Below, piece after piece: positions 12,438 to 22,314 of a stretch of 64,000 bases of DNA (positions within the stretch are counted from its first letter, which is position 1; every line of letters begins with the position of its first letter). A program made the translations under genes and the position numbers. Origin of the DNA: Muribaculaceae bacterium Isolate-110 (HZI). GTDB taxonomy: Bacteria > Bacteroidota > Bacteroidia > Bacteroidales > Muribaculaceae. The notes under the pieces were generated by a model. It saw only the letters and a program-made list of their open reading frames with translations. It was not told the DNA's origin and ran no database searches. The DNA lies in NCBI GenBank assembly GCA_003762875.1, contig RIBL01000004.1, positions 110,927 to 174,926 on the forward strand. The letters are read 5' to 3'.

Positions 12438-13169
12438 CTATAGTCTGAGTGACTTGAGCAAGGCTGCGGCGTCGATGCGCCGGTAGCCGGCGGGAATCGA
12501 GAAGTTTTTTGACGCACCGGTGTCGGCCTTGGCCCGGCCCCAGTCGTAGCTTAGCGATGCTGCCAGCTGTCGGCCGGAGGTGGTGGCGGAGATGTCGACT
12601 TGCGAAGCGAGCTGTGTGTTATGCTGCGGTGTGTATGTTATGTGGGCTTTGCGCCCGGAGGGTGTGGTCAGGGAAATGTCGAGGGGCTGGCCGGTGGTGT
12701 CGGAGGTGATGATGTCGACCGAGGTGCCGGCTCCGGGCGACGGCAGTGTGAGGGGCGCGCCTATAAGCAGCGACTGGAGGTCGCTGATGTCGGCGTCGAG
12801 ACCTCCGAGCAGACGGCTGATGCTCTCGGCGACATATACGCGCTGGAGCTTGGCATAGGCGTAGAGTGAGTCGGAGGTGATGTAGGCGGCTCCGACTTCA
12901 AATCCGAGCATGCGCATGGATATGTGTATGTCTTTGCCGTTGACCATGGTCATTGTCCCGCTTACGCGCAGGGATGCGGGGCGGGTTACACTGACGGTGA
13001 CAGGCAGGCTGAGGTCGGCCCATGCAAGCTGCTGCGAGGCGGGCGGTGAAGAAGTCTCGCCGGGAGTGTAGGAGCCTGTGGCCGGGGTGTTTTTACGCGA
13101 GGAACTGCATGATGCCGCGAGGGCTGAGAGAATGGTGATGAGGAGGAGCCTTGTGATTAGTCTTGTCAT
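12438..13169 (-). CDS. DUF4292 outer-membrane lipoprotein
   Basis: 243 residues with a lipoprotein signal ('LSALAASCSSSRKN', lipidated Cys about 21). The body fits DUF4292, a LolA/LolB-like beta-rich fold common in Bacteroidota and usually found next to this TPR protein and M23 factor. Function unknown; a role in envelope assembly is inferred from the neighbours and fold. It lies 21 bases after the TPR gene and 67 before the LytM gene, so it is probably co-transcribed. Confidence 0.85.
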   Translation of the reverse strand: MTRLITRLLLITILSALAASCSSSRKNTPATGSYTPGETSSPPASQQLAWADLSLPVTVSVTRPASLRVSGTMTMVNGKDIHISMRMLGFEVGAAYITSDSLYAYAKLQRVYVAESISRLLGGLDADISDLQSLLIGAPLTLPSPGAGTSVDIITSDTTGQPLDISLTTPSGRKAHITYTPQHNTQLASQVDISATTSGRQLAASLSYDWGRAKADTGASKNFSIPAGYRRIDAAALLKSLRL

Positions 13170-13190
13170 TAGCGGTGGGGTGAAGTCGTG

Positions 13191-14948
13191 TCACTTGAAG
13201 TAATAGGATTTGTTCCTGACCTTGCGTTGTAGCAGCTCGTTGTCGGGGGTGAGCTTCAGGGCTTCTTTCCAGAAGTAGAGGGCTTTGTCGGGCTCGCCGT
13301 CCATGAAGTAAATGTCGCCGGCATGCTCGAGGACGTCGGCCGACATGTCGTCCTCGCCTGTCAGCTCAAGGGTGCGGTCGATGGCCTCGCGGGCTTTGGC
13401 GTAGTCTTTGCGTTTGAACAGGACCCATGCATAGGTGTCAAGCGAGGTGGGATTGTCGGTCTCGCTCTTCATGACGGTCTCGATCATACGCAGGGCTTCG
13501 TCAAGGTCTTTGCCTTCGCATGCCATGTGGTAGGCACAATTGTTGAGGGCAAGGGTATTGGTCGGGTCGTAGGTGATTGCTTTTGAGTAGTAGACATAGG
13601 AGCTGTCGGGAAGCTGCTGCTGATACATGTTGTCGCCCATGGAGGTGTAGATGCGCGAGATGAGTTCCACATCCTCGGCCGGAGTAAGCTTAAGGGCCTT
13701 GTCGAGCTGAGCCATGCAACTGTCGTTGTCGCCGCGCATGCCGTAGATGGAGCCGAGCACGAGGTGCTGGCGGGGGTTGTCGGGATAATAGTGGAGCGAG
13801 CGTATGATGGCGTCCTCGGCTTTGTCAAGATCTTCGGTCTGGAGATAGAGCGACGAGAGCATCTCCCAGCCTTCGGGGTCGGCGGGGTTGAGGCCGAGGG
13901 TCTGTTCCTCCTGCTCGGCGGCGGCTTCATAGTCGCGCACCACTATGAGGTAGCGGGCATAGTAGTCGTGGATGTCGTGCTCGAGGGGGTGTTGCACGAT
14001 GAGTGTGTCGAATAGCTGTCGTATGCGCGGCTGCTGGAGCGAATCGGTGTACATCTCCTGTATGTATCCCCTTAGGATGGAGAGCTTGGTGTCGACGTCG
14101 AGGCTGTTCTGACGCAGGGCGTTGAAGACCTCGCGGTCATAGCCGACAGAGTCGTTGATGGAGTTGTAGTATTCAGCCTTGGAGTAGTAGGCGAGCCCGC
14201 TGGAGGGGTCGAGCTCACAGGCGCGGTCAAAGAAGCGGAGAGCCTCGTCGCCCCGGCCGAACATGGAGTAGACTTTGCCCGAGAAGACCTGAAAATCAGC
14301 GTTGCCGGGCGAGGCCTGTCGCAGACGGTCGGCCTCTGAGAGCACGGCTGCGGTGTCGTTTTCGTTGAAATAGAGCTGTATCTTGTTGCTCGACAGAGCG
14401 AGGCTCGGGCCTTCGACGGCTTCGATGGAGTCATAGATGGCTATGGCCCTGGAGCGGTCGGCGTTGTCGCCGCCCCGTGAGAGAGCGTCGGCGAGCTGAA
14501 AGGCTATCTCGACCTTGTCGGGATAGATGTCATGAAGAGTGTCCCAGACTCTGATGGCTTCATCGCGGTCGAGCATTCGCTGTACAAGAAGTCCATATTT
14601 GACCCCGGTGTAATAGTCGGAGGGGTTGGCGTCCCAATAGTCGCGAAGGCGGGCTATGCCTTCGGCCAGACCTGTGGTGTCGGAGGGATCAGAGGCGAGC
14701 AGCAATATGAAATTGGAGAGCTCGAGGCCTGTCTCCTTGTCGGAAGGGTTGAGCTCGGCGGCTCTTGAGAGCAGAGCATAGGCCGCGTCATAGTTGCCCT
14801 GCGACTTGGCGCGCAGGGCTTCGAGATACATATAGTCGGCTTTGTCACTGTCGCCTGATTGCGTGGCGGGCTTGCGTGCCCGTCCTGTGGCACTGAAGGC
14901 GGCGACGAGCAGTAACAGGGGGAGTAATATCAGTGGTAAACGCTTCAC
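13191..14948 (-). CDS. Periplasmic tetratricopeptide-repeat protein
   Basis: 585 residues with a signal peptide ('LILLPLLLLVAAFSATGRA') and TPR units along nearly the whole length, e.g. 'YDAAYALLSRAAELNPSD', 'GDEALRFFDRACELDPSS', 'PDKALYFWKEALKLTPD'. TPRs mediate protein-protein contacts; partners are unknown. Its place between dut and DUF4292-M23 is a conserved Bacteroidota arrangement, which suggests a role in peptidoglycan or outer-membrane biogenesis. No catalytic domain is visible. Confidence 0.88.
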   Translation of the reverse strand: MKRLPLILLPLLLLVAAFSATGRARKPATQSGDSDKADYMYLEALRAKSQGNYDAAYALLSRAAELNPSDKETGLELSNFILLLASDPSDTTGLAEGIARLRDYWDANPSDYYTGVKYGLLVQRMLDRDEAIRVWDTLHDIYPDKVEIAFQLADALSRGGDNADRSRAIAIYDSIEAVEGPSLALSSNKIQLYFNENDTAAVLSEADRLRQASPGNADFQVFSGKVYSMFGRGDEALRFFDRACELDPSSGLAYYSKAEYYNSINDSVGYDREVFNALRQNSLDVDTKLSILRGYIQEMYTDSLQQPRIRQLFDTLIVQHPLEHDIHDYYARYLIVVRDYEAAAEQEEQTLGLNPADPEGWEMLSSLYLQTEDLDKAEDAIIRSLHYYPDNPRQHLVLGSIYGMRGDNDSCMAQLDKALKLTPAEDVELISRIYTSMGDNMYQQQLPDSSYVYYSKAITYDPTNTLALNNCAYHMACEGKDLDEALRMIETVMKSETDNPTSLDTYAWVLFKRKDYAKAREAIDRTLELTGEDDMSADVLEHAGDIYFMDGEPDKALYFWKEALKLTPDNELLQRKVRNKSYYFK

Positions 14949-15020
14949 GATAGTGGATAATTAGAGGATTGCAGGCCTGACCGGGCTGATGGGACTGATG
15001 GGGGGCGGGGACTTTAAAGC

Positions 15021-15464
15021 TTATTCAGTGCCCGTGTGGCCGAAGCCTCCGTCACCGCGCTCGGTCTCGTCGATGCGTGTCACGGGCTCCCAATCGACAC
15101 GTACATATTCTTTTATCACCATCTGGGCGATGCGTTCGCCGGGGGTGATGGTGTAGGGGTCGTTGGATAGGTTGATGACTATGATGCCTATCTCCCCGCG
15201 ATAGTCGGCGTCGACAGTGCCGGGGGTGTTGACAAGCGATATGCCGTGTTTCAGAGCCAGTCCGGAGCGGGGGCGTATCTGGCACTCATAGCCTTGGGGG
15301 AGCTGTATGCGCAGCCCTGTGGGTATGAGCCGACGCTCGAGCGGGCCGAGGGTGAGGGGTTCGGCGATATTGGCGCGCACGTCCATTCCTGCGGCCGAGT
15401 GGGTCTCGTAGGCCGGAAGGGCGTAGGGCGAGTCGTTTATTATTTTGACAGATATATGTTTCAT
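15021..15464 (-). CDS. dut: Deoxyuridine 5'-triphosphate nucleotidohydrolase (dUTPase)
   Basis: 147 residues, standard trimeric dUTPase length. It hydrolyses dUTP to dUMP and PPi, keeping uracil out of DNA and feeding dTMP synthesis. All five motifs are present: 'AGMDVRA', 'RPRSGLA', '[11 protein letters not shown]', 'GERIAQMVI' and the C-terminal '[10 protein letters not shown]'. Start set at ATG 15464 ('MKHISVKII'); the longer open frame upstream lacks homology. It sits before the TPR gene on the same strand. Confidence 0.96.
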   Translation of the reverse strand: MKHISVKIINDSPYALPAYETHSAAGMDVRANIAEPLTLGPLERRLIPTGLRIQLPQGYECQIRPRSGLALKHGISLVNTPGTVDADYRGEIGIIVINLSNDPYTITPGERIAQMVIKEYVRVDWEPVTRIDETERGDGGFGHTGTE

Positions 15465-15549
15465 AAATAAATAGCAGTGATGGAAGTGTATATAGTTAAC
15501 AAGCGTGAGAGGAGTAAAGTTGAGGGCCGGAGCGGAAGCTGGGCGTCGG

Positions 15550-16491
15550 TCAGTGACGGAAACGTTTGAGAAGCCCGTCTTCAAAGAGGAGGTAGACGCC
15601 GTTTTCATACAGCCATGCCTCGCGGTAGAAGCTGTTGGTGGCGCCTCGCTCGATTTCCTTAGGTGTGCCGAGCGATAGCCGGCACTCCTCGAGGGTCATG
15701 CCTTCGGTGACGCGGCCGTCTATAATGAGCTGCCAGTGTTCGGGCGTGATGTGGGGATATTGTATCCTGGGATCGGCGAATGAGAATACCCGCGAGAATG
15801 TGCGCGGAGCCTCACCCTTGGCTCCGGCGTGGATGAAGATTCTTGCCGAGCGTCCTTCGGGGTCGGTAAAGGCTACTTTGACAGGAAACAGAGAGTTGCC
15901 CGCGGCTACGGAGTCGACAGTCACGGGGATAAATTTGCGCCCGCCGCCGACGGGATTGTCGGTGTCGTCACGCCATGATGAGGTGAGTATGTAGAATTTT
16001 TTCCCGATGAGCCTGTCTGCGGCCCCGGCGATGACCGACATCTGGATTGTGAACGGGATTTCGGTCGAGGTCTCGGACATGAGGCGTCGGAGAGAGCGGT
16101 TAATGCGATAGACGAGGCGGTCGCCCTCGGGAGAGATGAAGGTGACGTCGGTGACGGGACTGCCGGTGATGCCGGTGGTCTCGGAGGCCGAGTCATAGCG
16201 GATGATTTTGCCTGTGAGCGGCTGAGTTGGAGCTGTGGCACCGAATATGCGCGAGATGCGCGGGTCGGTGACCATAAACTCCTTGCCCCGCTCCCATGCC
16301 GACAGCGGAGAGTCGGCCACGTCGGCGAGATAGGTGTCCTCGGGAGTGACGGGCGCGACTTCGCGCCTGACATCCTTGCCTGTGATGCGCGGAGTGGACT
16401 CCACCCCTGTGAAAAAGCAGCTCTGCACAAGCAGAGTCAGGGGCAGAAGTAAGAGTAAGTGTAAATGGAAATGAGAGGTGTGAAATTTCAT
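15550..16491 (-). CDS. Uncharacterised lipoprotein with BamE/SmpA-like C-terminus
   Basis: 313 residues with a lipoprotein signal ('[14 protein letters not shown]', Cys about 24). The last 60 residues ('[27 protein letters not shown]...') resemble the BamE/SmpA fold, in which 'G.t..ev...lG.P' is followed by short strands. The central part is unrecognised and beta-rich. Start set at ATG 16491. It lies between the prolyl oligopeptidase and dut on the minus strand, separated from the former by a hairpin. Function unknown; BamE-like proteins in the family stabilise outer-membrane assembly complexes. Confidence 0.65.
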   Translation of the reverse strand: MKFHTSHFHLHLLLLLPLTLLVQSCFFTGVESTPRITGKDVRREVAPVTPEDTYLADVADSPLSAWERGKEFMVTDPRISRIFGATAPTQPLTGKIIRYDSASETTGITGSPVTDVTFISPEGDRLVYRINRSLRRLMSETSTEIPFTIQMSVIAGAADRLIGKKFYILTSSWRDDTDNPVGGGRKFIPVTVDSVAAGNSLFPVKVAFTDPEGRSARIFIHAGAKGEAPRTFSRVFSFADPRIQYPHITPEHWQLIIDGRVTEGMTLEECRLSLGTPKEIERGATNSFYREAWLYENGVYLLFEDGLLKRFRH

Positions 16492-16510
16492 CAATATTAT
16501 ATTCTGAAGC

Positions 16511-16552
16511 CGGATGAGGACTACGCCGTCAGTCAAGACGTAGCCTCATCCG
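16511..16552 (-). terminator. Hairpin between prolyl oligopeptidase and lipoprotein genes
   Basis: CGGATGAGGACTACG (16511-16525) pairs almost fully with CGTAGCCTCATCCG (16539-16552). There is no strong T-run; it may be a terminator or processing site downstream of the peptidase gene. Confidence 0.55.
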
Positions 16553-16570
16553 ACATTCAAATAAAGAGCG

Positions 16571-18691
16571 TCATTCCTTGGGCGTCAGGCCGAGGTTGTG
16601 GAACATGAACGAATAAATGTCGGCATACTCCTCGATGACCTTGGCTGTGGGCTTGCCCGCACCGTGTCCGGCCTTGGAGTCTATGCGTATAAGTTTGGGG
16701 GCATCGCCCGTGTCGGCGGCCTGGAGGGCAGCGGCATACTTGAACGAGTGGGCAGGCACCACACGGTCGTCATGGTCGGCGGTGGTGACCATGATGGCGG
16801 GATAGGGGGTGCCGTCATCGCGCACGTTGTGGAGGGGTGAGTAGTCGAGCAGATATTTAGCCATCTCGGGCGAGTCGGCCGATGTGCCGTAGTCCGAGGC
16901 CCAGTTCCATCCGATGGTGAAAAGGTGATAGCGCATCATGTCCATCACACCCACGCGCGGGAAGGCTACCTTGAAGAGATCGGGACGCTGGTTGACGGTC
17001 GCGCCAACAAGCAGACCTCCGTTGCTGGCACCCTCGATGGTAATCCAGTCGGGTGAGGTCCATCCTTCACGGATGAGATACTCGGCCGCACCGATAAAGT
17101 CATCAAACACGTTTTGCTTCTTCATCTTGGTGCCGGCCTCGTGCCAGGGTTCACCATACTCCGAGCCGCCGCGCAGGTTGGCCTGGGCATATATCACGCC
17201 ATTCTCGAGCATAAAGAGACGGTTGGGCGAGAACGAGGGTGGCAGCGCGCTGTTGAAGCCTCCGTAGCCGTAGAGATAGACGGGATTCTTGCCGTCACGC
17301 TCGGTGCCTTTCTTATAGGTCAGGAACATGGGTATCTTTGTGCCGTCTGCCGAGGGATAGAACACCTGCTCGGTGACATACTCGTCGAGGTTGACACCCT
17401 CGAGCTGGGGACGGAACACCTGCGTGCTCTCGCCTGTCTTGTTGTCATAGGCATATATGGTCGCGGGCGACGCAAAGGAGCTGAGGCTGTAATACACGTC
17501 CTCGGGATGGGTGCGTGAGGCCGAAAGGGCGAGCGAGCCTACGCCGGGCAGCTTGATGTCAGACTGCTCCTTGCCGTCGAGCGAGTAGACGGCCACATGG
17601 TCGGATGCGTCCTTCTGATAGGCTACATACATGTCCTTGCCCGAGAGGCTCACATACTTGAGCACGCGGTCAGACTCGGGGATGAGTTCGCGCCAGTTCT
17701 CGCGCGAGGGGTTGGCCACGTCGGCCACCATGACACGCTTGTTGGCCGCGCCGAAGGTGGTGAGGATATATATCTTGCCGTTGATTACGTCGATGATGTC
17801 GCAGTCATACTCCTGGTCGGGCGACACTGTCACCCACGAGCCTCCGCGGCGCATCTTGACAGCGTTGCCCACGCCCTGGCCCGAAATGAAGACAAACATC
17901 GCCGGGTCGGTGTCGGCCACGCCCGCGCTGTGGAAGTGGAGCGGATTGGCGGGGTCGGAGAATACAAGGGTGTCATCGCTCTGCGGGGTGCCGAGCTTGT
18001 GATAGTAGACCTGATGGTTCTCGTTGGCGTTGGAGAACTCCTTGCCGGCCTCGGGGCGCGGGTACGCGCTGTAATAGAAGCCGTCGCCGTCCCATTCGGC
18101 ACTTGTGAACTTGGCCCACTCTATGTGGTCGGGGAGCAGTTCTTTGGTGGCAGTGTCCATCACGTATATTTCCACCCAGTCACTGCCGCTGCGGTTGATG
18201 GTATAGGCTGTATATTTGCCGTCCTTTGACTGAGTCATGCCGCCGAGGGCCACGGTGCCGTCGTCGCTGAGGGCGTTGGGATCGAGAAACACCTCACGTT
18301 CGTCCGAGGCAAGATTGTCGGTGCGGTAGATTACATACTGATTTTTGAGTCCGTCATTCTCCGAGTAGTAATACTTTCCGTCGTTCTGTCGTGTCGGGAG
18401 TCCGCGCTTCACATAGTTGTTGAGGTGGGTGAGCCGCTCGGCTATGGCCTTGCGGAAAGGTATCTGCGAGAGATACTGCTCCGTGACCTTGTTTTCAGCC
18501 TCGACCCAGGCGAGTGTTGCGGGAGCGGTGTCGTTTTCGAGCGGACGGTAAATGTCACGTACTTCCATCCCGAAGATAGTGTCGACAGTGCCGTCCTGCG
18601 GAGCGGCCGGATAGTTGATTTTCCCGGAGGAGTGGCATCCCGCCAATGAGCATGTGAGCATGGCAGTTGCGATTACTTGTAAGGGTTTCAT
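16571..18691 (-). CDS. Prolyl oligopeptidase, S9A family, lipoprotein form
   Basis: 706 residues from ATG 18691, with a lipobox 'CSLAGCHSSG' (Cys about 19), so probably anchored in the envelope facing the periplasm. It cleaves short peptides after proline. The N-terminal seven-bladed propeller (about 70-430) is followed by the alpha/beta-hydrolase domain: nucleophile in 'EGASNGGLL' (Ser about 554), Asp in 'ADHDDRVVP', His in 'SKAGHGAGKP'. Length fits the family. It heads the minus-strand envelope cluster but a hairpin follows it, so it may be transcribed alone. Confidence 0.95.
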   Translation of the reverse strand: MKPLQVIATAMLTCSLAGCHSSGKINYPAAPQDGTVDTIFGMEVRDIYRPLENDTAPATLAWVEAENKVTEQYLSQIPFRKAIAERLTHLNNYVKRGLPTRQNDGKYYYSENDGLKNQYVIYRTDNLASDEREVFLDPNALSDDGTVALGGMTQSKDGKYTAYTINRSGSDWVEIYVMDTATKELLPDHIEWAKFTSAEWDGDGFYYSAYPRPEAGKEFSNANENHQVYYHKLGTPQSDDTLVFSDPANPLHFHSAGVADTDPAMFVFISGQGVGNAVKMRRGGSWVTVSPDQEYDCDIIDVINGKIYILTTFGAANKRVMVADVANPSRENWRELIPESDRVLKYVSLSGKDMYVAYQKDASDHVAVYSLDGKEQSDIKLPGVGSLALSASRTHPEDVYYSLSSFASPATIYAYDNKTGESTQVFRPQLEGVNLDEYVTEQVFYPSADGTKIPMFLTYKKGTERDGKNPVYLYGYGGFNSALPPSFSPNRLFMLENGVIYAQANLRGGSEYGEPWHEAGTKMKKQNVFDDFIGAAEYLIREGWTSPDWITIEGASNGGLLVGATVNQRPDLFKVAFPRVGVMDMMRYHLFTIGWNWASDYGTSADSPEMAKYLLDYSPLHNVRDDGTPYPAIMVTTADHDDRVVPAHSFKYAAALQAADTGDAPKLIRIDSKAGHGAGKPTAKVIEEYADIYSFMFHNLGLTPKE

Positions 18692-19029
18692 AATTGGGTT
18701 ATAGAAGATGATTGGCACTCGGATATTCGATCATGGAGAAAAATTCGCCATGGGCCGGCTGTGATGATAATCATGTTGCACGCGTTTATCAACAGCAATG
18801 CAAAGTAACGAATAATTATTCAATTATATTATTATATAAAACGTATTTGGTGGTTAAATTATGCTAAGATTGTTGTGGGAGATTGGATTTTTTGGTACTT
18901 TTGCATGGATAAGACTGCGTTTTATTGTATGCAGTCTTCAAAAAAGACATACTTTTAACATCATTTCACTTTTAAAAACCGCGGCCTATAGATTGCACTG
19001 CTACTCTAACCATAAAATCGAGAACTACA
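18692..19029. other. Divergent intergenic region between peptidase and ECF sigma genes
   Basis: AT-rich, no gene visible. TACTTTTG at 18896-18903 fits the TAnnTTTG -7 box for the plus-strand sigma-factor gene, which would give a leader of roughly 120 bases. Other AT-rich words near 18810-18840 may serve the minus-strand gene but do not match clearly. Confidence 0.5.
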
Positions 19030-19620
19030 ATGCAGGATCTGACTAAGCTCTCCGACCGTGAACTGGTCGTTGCTTATGCCAATGATAGTAACGAGGCGTT
19101 TGACATACTGCTCGAACGTCATAAAAACAGGGTCTATACCTACATCCTTCATATCGTAAAGAATAAAGACCTTGCCGACGACATCTTCCAGGAGACGTTT
19201 GTCAAGGCCATCATGACCATCAGGCAGGGACGCTATGCCGAGCACGGCAAGTTTTCAGGCTGGCTCACACGCATAGCCCACAACCTTATCATCGACTATT
19301 TCCGTCAGGAGAAAGTGGAAAACACTTTTTCGACCGACGACGAAGGGTGTGACCTGCTCAACCGCCGCGACCTATGCGACGGCACCGTCGAGGACGAGAT
19401 GGTTAACGTGCAGATCGACGAAGACCTGCGCCGCCTGGTGATGGCTCTGCCCGACCCGCAGCGCGAGGTGCTGGTGATGCGTTACTATAGAAACATGTCG
19501 TTCAAAGAGATTGCCGACGCCACACGCGTGAGCATCAATACGGCTCTCGGCCGCATGCGCTATGCCATAATCAACATGCGCCGCATGGCTGCCGAGAATA
19601 ATATCGTGCTCGCGGTGTGA
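19030..19620 (+). CDS. ECF-type RNA polymerase sigma factor (sigma-70 family, RpoE-like)
   Basis: 196 residues: region 2 ('DLADDIFQETFVKAIMTIRQGRY', 'HGKFSGWLTRIAHNLIIDYFR') and region 4 ('LPDPQREVLVMRYYRNMSFKEIADATRVSINTALGR', helix-turn-helix). It directs RNA polymerase to a specific promoter set. No anti-sigma gene is adjacent; downstream lie a porin and a small exported protein on the same strand, so an envelope-stress role is plausible but unproven. Start at ATG 19030 ('MQDLTKLSDRELV') matches the family's usual N-terminus. Confidence 0.92.
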   Translation: MQDLTKLSDRELVVAYANDSNEAFDILLERHKNRVYTYILHIVKNKDLADDIFQETFVKAIMTIRQGRYAEHGKFSGWLTRIAHNLIIDYFRQEKVENTFSTDDEGCDLLNRRDLCDGTVEDEMVNVQIDEDLRRLVMALPDPQREVLVMRYYRNMSFKEIADATRVSINTALGRMRYAIINMRRMAAENNIVLAV

Positions 19621-19690
19621 GCATAGAGGTCGTACAGTCCGGTTTTATGGTGAGCCGCCGAGACAAGAGGCTAATCATCAATATTCAATC

Positions 19691-20755
19691 ATGAAAGATA
19701 TATACACAGTCATGGCCCCGAAGCGAGTGCTCTCGGGGCTGTTGGTTTTAGCAGCTATGATGCCGGCCTATTGTCGGGCCGCGCTCAAAGAAGAGGGCAA
19801 GGACAAGGATTTCAGTTATGTGCCGGAGATTCACGGCGCGCTGCGCACACGCTATGAGATGGATCTTAACGGCGACGGGTCGCGCTTTCAGGTGAGAAAC
19901 GCCCGTGTGTCGCTGGCCGGAAAGATAGCCCCGACCATCGACTATTTCGCGCAGACCGACCTGTGTGACCGCGGCAAGATGAAGATACTCGACGCGTGGG
20001 GACGCATTGGCATTGTCAGAGGGCTGGCGTTTCAGGCCGGACAATTTCGCATGCCGTTCGGCACCGACTGTTTCCGCGCGCCGTCCAATTATATATTCTC
20101 CAACCGCTCGTTTATAGGCAAGCAGATGTGTAACGTGCGCGCTGTCGGCGCCAAGCTGTCATACACACTTCCGCTCGCAGCCTCCCAGAAGCTGGAGCTG
20201 GAGGGCGGAGCCTTCAACCCCACCTCGATAGCCGACCATGACATGTGGGTAAAGGAGCTGAGCTATGCGGCCAAAGCCGCCTATACGGTCGGCAATGTAA
20301 GGCTTGCCACAGGCATCCAGTCGATAGAGCCCGACTCGGTGCGCACCAACCTGTGGGGCGCGTCGGTGACGTGGACTCCGGGCCGCTGGACACTGGAGGG
20401 AGAATACATGCACAAACATTACACCCATTCGGCCCATCGTGCCGCGCAGGGGTGGGTGATATGGGCCGACTATGCTCTGCCGGTCAAGGCCGGAGTGTTT
20501 AACCGAGCGTCGTTTCAGGCCCGCTGGGACGGCATGACACCTCACAGCAATGCCTCACGCAATGACTACGGAGTGCTGACAACTACCGACCGGGCCCGCA
20601 ACCGTGTGACCGCAGGAGCTACGCTGACCTATGCCTACAAGGCTCTTCACTGCGACATAAGGCTTGATTACGAGAAGTATTTCTACCATAGCGGTGCGGT
20701 CGTGCCGGCGGGCGAGGGCGACAAAATATGCGCCGAGATGGTGATAAGGTTTTGA
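19691..20755 (+). CDS. Porin O/P-type outer-membrane beta-barrel protein
   Basis: 354 residues with a signal peptide ending near 'MPAYCRAALK'. The mature part is beta-strand-rich with alternating aromatic residues and the phosphate-selective porin O/P signature: 'RTRYEMDLNGDGSRFQVRNARVSLAGKI', 'DYFAQTDLCDRGKMKILDAW', 'FQAGQFRMPFG'. It ends 'EMVIRF' with a terminal Phe, as expected for Bam-assembled barrels. Likely an outer-membrane channel; substrate unknown. It lies 70 bases after the sigma gene and is followed by a long hairpin. Confidence 0.85.
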   Translation: MKDIYTVMAPKRVLSGLLVLAAMMPAYCRAALKEEGKDKDFSYVPEIHGALRTRYEMDLNGDGSRFQVRNARVSLAGKIAPTIDYFAQTDLCDRGKMKILDAWGRIGIVRGLAFQAGQFRMPFGTDCFRAPSNYIFSNRSFIGKQMCNVRAVGAKLSYTLPLAASQKLELEGGAFNPTSIADHDMWVKELSYAAKAAYTVGNVRLATGIQSIEPDSVRTNLWGASVTWTPGRWTLEGEYMHKHYTHSAHRAAQGWVIWADYALPVKAGVFNRASFQARWDGMTPHSNASRNDYGVLTTTDRARNRVTAGATLTYAYKALHCDIRLDYEKYFYHSGAVVPAGEGDKICAEMVIRF

Positions 20756-20760
20756 AATGG

Positions 20761-20840
20761 CAAAAAATATCGCTAAATTTGCAGGGCATAACGGTGAGTG
20801 CGCCTTACTGTTATGCCCTGCGAATTTAGCGATATTTTTG
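20761..20840 (+). terminator. Long hairpin after the porin gene
   Basis: Near-perfect inverted repeat of about 31 bases (arms 20761-20792 and 20810-20840, core ATATCGCTAAATTTGC), loop 17 bases. The right arm ends in TTTTT, fitting intrinsic termination. Confidence 0.75.
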
Positions 20841-20972
20841 AGACTGAAAGAGTTTAGAGGTCAGAGGTTAAGTTACGGAGCGGAAAAGTCATCATCGTGA
20901 TTGTTGCCAAGAAACACCGTTTACAGAGATATTGACCTCATAATATTATAACCTTCAGCGCATCTGACTGAA

Positions 20973-21302
20973 ATGAGACAGTTACTTGCCATACTTGCTG
21001 TAGTCCTGTTGGCTATGACGGCTTCGAGCGCGGCTCCGCGCTGGGAGAGCGTCGACACGCCCGTGGAGATGGAGGTTATCTCCGACCAGAAGCCTGACGA
21101 TGACGCCACGGTGGAGATGACTGTCAAGGAGGGCTACGTATATATAGGCAGTTCGCGGCCGGTAACTGTCAAGGTGTTTACGATACTCGGCCAGCTCATC
21201 AGCCAGGAGTCGCTGTCGGCCGGCACCCATCGGCTGCGCATGACCACACGTGGGGTATATATACTCAAAGTCGGCTCCCTGACACGCAGGGTCACTATCT
21301 GA
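20973..21302 (+). CDS. Small exported protein resembling a free-standing secretion-tail domain
   Basis: 109 residues: signal peptide (about 1-20, 'AVVLLAMTASSAAP'), then about 85 residues whose second half, 'VKVFTILGQLISQ...LSAGTHRLRMTTRGVYILKVGS', matches the pattern of type-IX secretion C-terminal sorting domains ('v.iyd..Gq.v......l..G.Y.v.v'). Normally this is the tail of a large secreted protein; here it stands alone with its own signal peptide. The homology call is by eye. It lies 50 bases before the lipid kinase gene on the same strand. Confidence 0.6.
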   Translation: MRQLLAILAVVLLAMTASSAAPRWESVDTPVEMEVISDQKPDDDATVEMTVKEGYVYIGSSRPVTVKVFTILGQLISQESLSAGTHRLRMTTRGVYILKVGSLTRRVTI

Positions 21303-21354
21303 TAATCATGCCGTGCGGTGTTGGGGCGACCCCGCCGCTTCTTATTACGACACA

Positions 21355-22314
21355 ATGAAAGCTCGTCTCATCATAAATCCGATTTCAGGTACAGGCAGCA
21401 AACGTGGCCTTGACCGCTATGTAGCCGACGCGCTCTCGCCTCTGGGCTGGGAACTGGAGACCACTTATACGCAATGTCACGGCGATGCCACGCGCCTGGC
21501 TGCCGAGGCGGTCGATATGGGCTATGACGCCGTGCTGGCTGCCGGAGGTGACGGCACGGTCAATGAGACGGCAGCCGCACTGTGTGGCTCGCGGACGGCT
21601 CTCGGCATCATACCTTGTGGCTCGGGCAACGGTCTGGCCCGTCATCTCGGCATACCTATCGACGTGCGCGAGGGGGTGAAGGTAATACACGACCATCAGC
21701 CTCATCCGATAGACTATGCCACGGTCAACGGCATGAAGTTTTTCTGCACATTCGGCGTGGGATTTGATGCGGCTGTTAGTGCGGCTTTCGCCGAGAAGAA
21801 GCGTCGCGGCATGCTGACTTATCTCCAGAGTACGTTTCAGACATATGCACATTATGAACCGGAGCTTTACACCATCACAGCCAATGGCCGCACCATCACT
21901 GAAAAGGCGTTTCTGGTGGCTGTGTGCAATGCTTCGCAGTATGGCAACAATGCCTATATAGCTCCGAGCGCGACCATCGACGACGGCCTGCTTGACGTGA
22001 CCATAATCCATGCCGGCAATACGCTTTCGACTGCCCTTGTGGGATTTGACATGCTCATAGGTATGATTGAGCACAATATGCTGATTCACACTTTCCGCAC
22101 ATCGTCGCTTACTATCGAGCGCACTCGCGAGGGCGCGGCTCATCTTGACGGTGAGCCGCTGGTGCTCTCCGACAGGCTTGATCTGAAGTGTCACCACCGT
22201 AAGCTCAACGTGTTCGCGCCCGAGTCGCTTCCTCCTTTCCGCCCTATCCTTACCCCCGCCTCTGCTATGCTCGCCGACTTCCGCCTTGCTATGAACAAGC
22301 TGTTTCAGAAGTAG
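21355..22314 (+). CDS. Diacylglycerol/lipid kinase family protein (YegS/DagK-like)
   Basis: 319 residues from ATG 21355 ('MKARLIINPISGTGSK'). Family motifs: 'LIINPISGTG', the nucleotide-binding 'LAAGGDGTVNE' and 'IPCGSGNGLARHL', then 'GVGFDAAVS' and 'LDGE'. It uses ATP to phosphorylate a lipid with a diacylglycerol-like or sphingoid headgroup at the inner membrane; the exact lipid cannot be read from sequence. Bacteroidota make sphingolipids, so a sphingosine-kinase-like activity is an alternative. Downstream, 22315-22650 shows no gene. Confidence 0.9.
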   Translation: MKARLIINPISGTGSKRGLDRYVADALSPLGWELETTYTQCHGDATRLAAEAVDMGYDAVLAAGGDGTVNETAAALCGSRTALGIIPCGSGNGLARHLGIPIDVREGVKVIHDHQPHPIDYATVNGMKFFCTFGVGFDAAVSAAFAEKKRRGMLTYLQSTFQTYAHYEPELYTITANGRTITEKAFLVAVCNASQYGNNAYIAPSATIDDGLLDVTIIHAGNTLSTALVGFDMLIGMIEHNMLIHTFRTSSLTIERTREGAAHLDGEPLVLSDRLDLKCHHRKLNVFAPESLPPFRPILTPASAMLADFRLAMNKLFQK

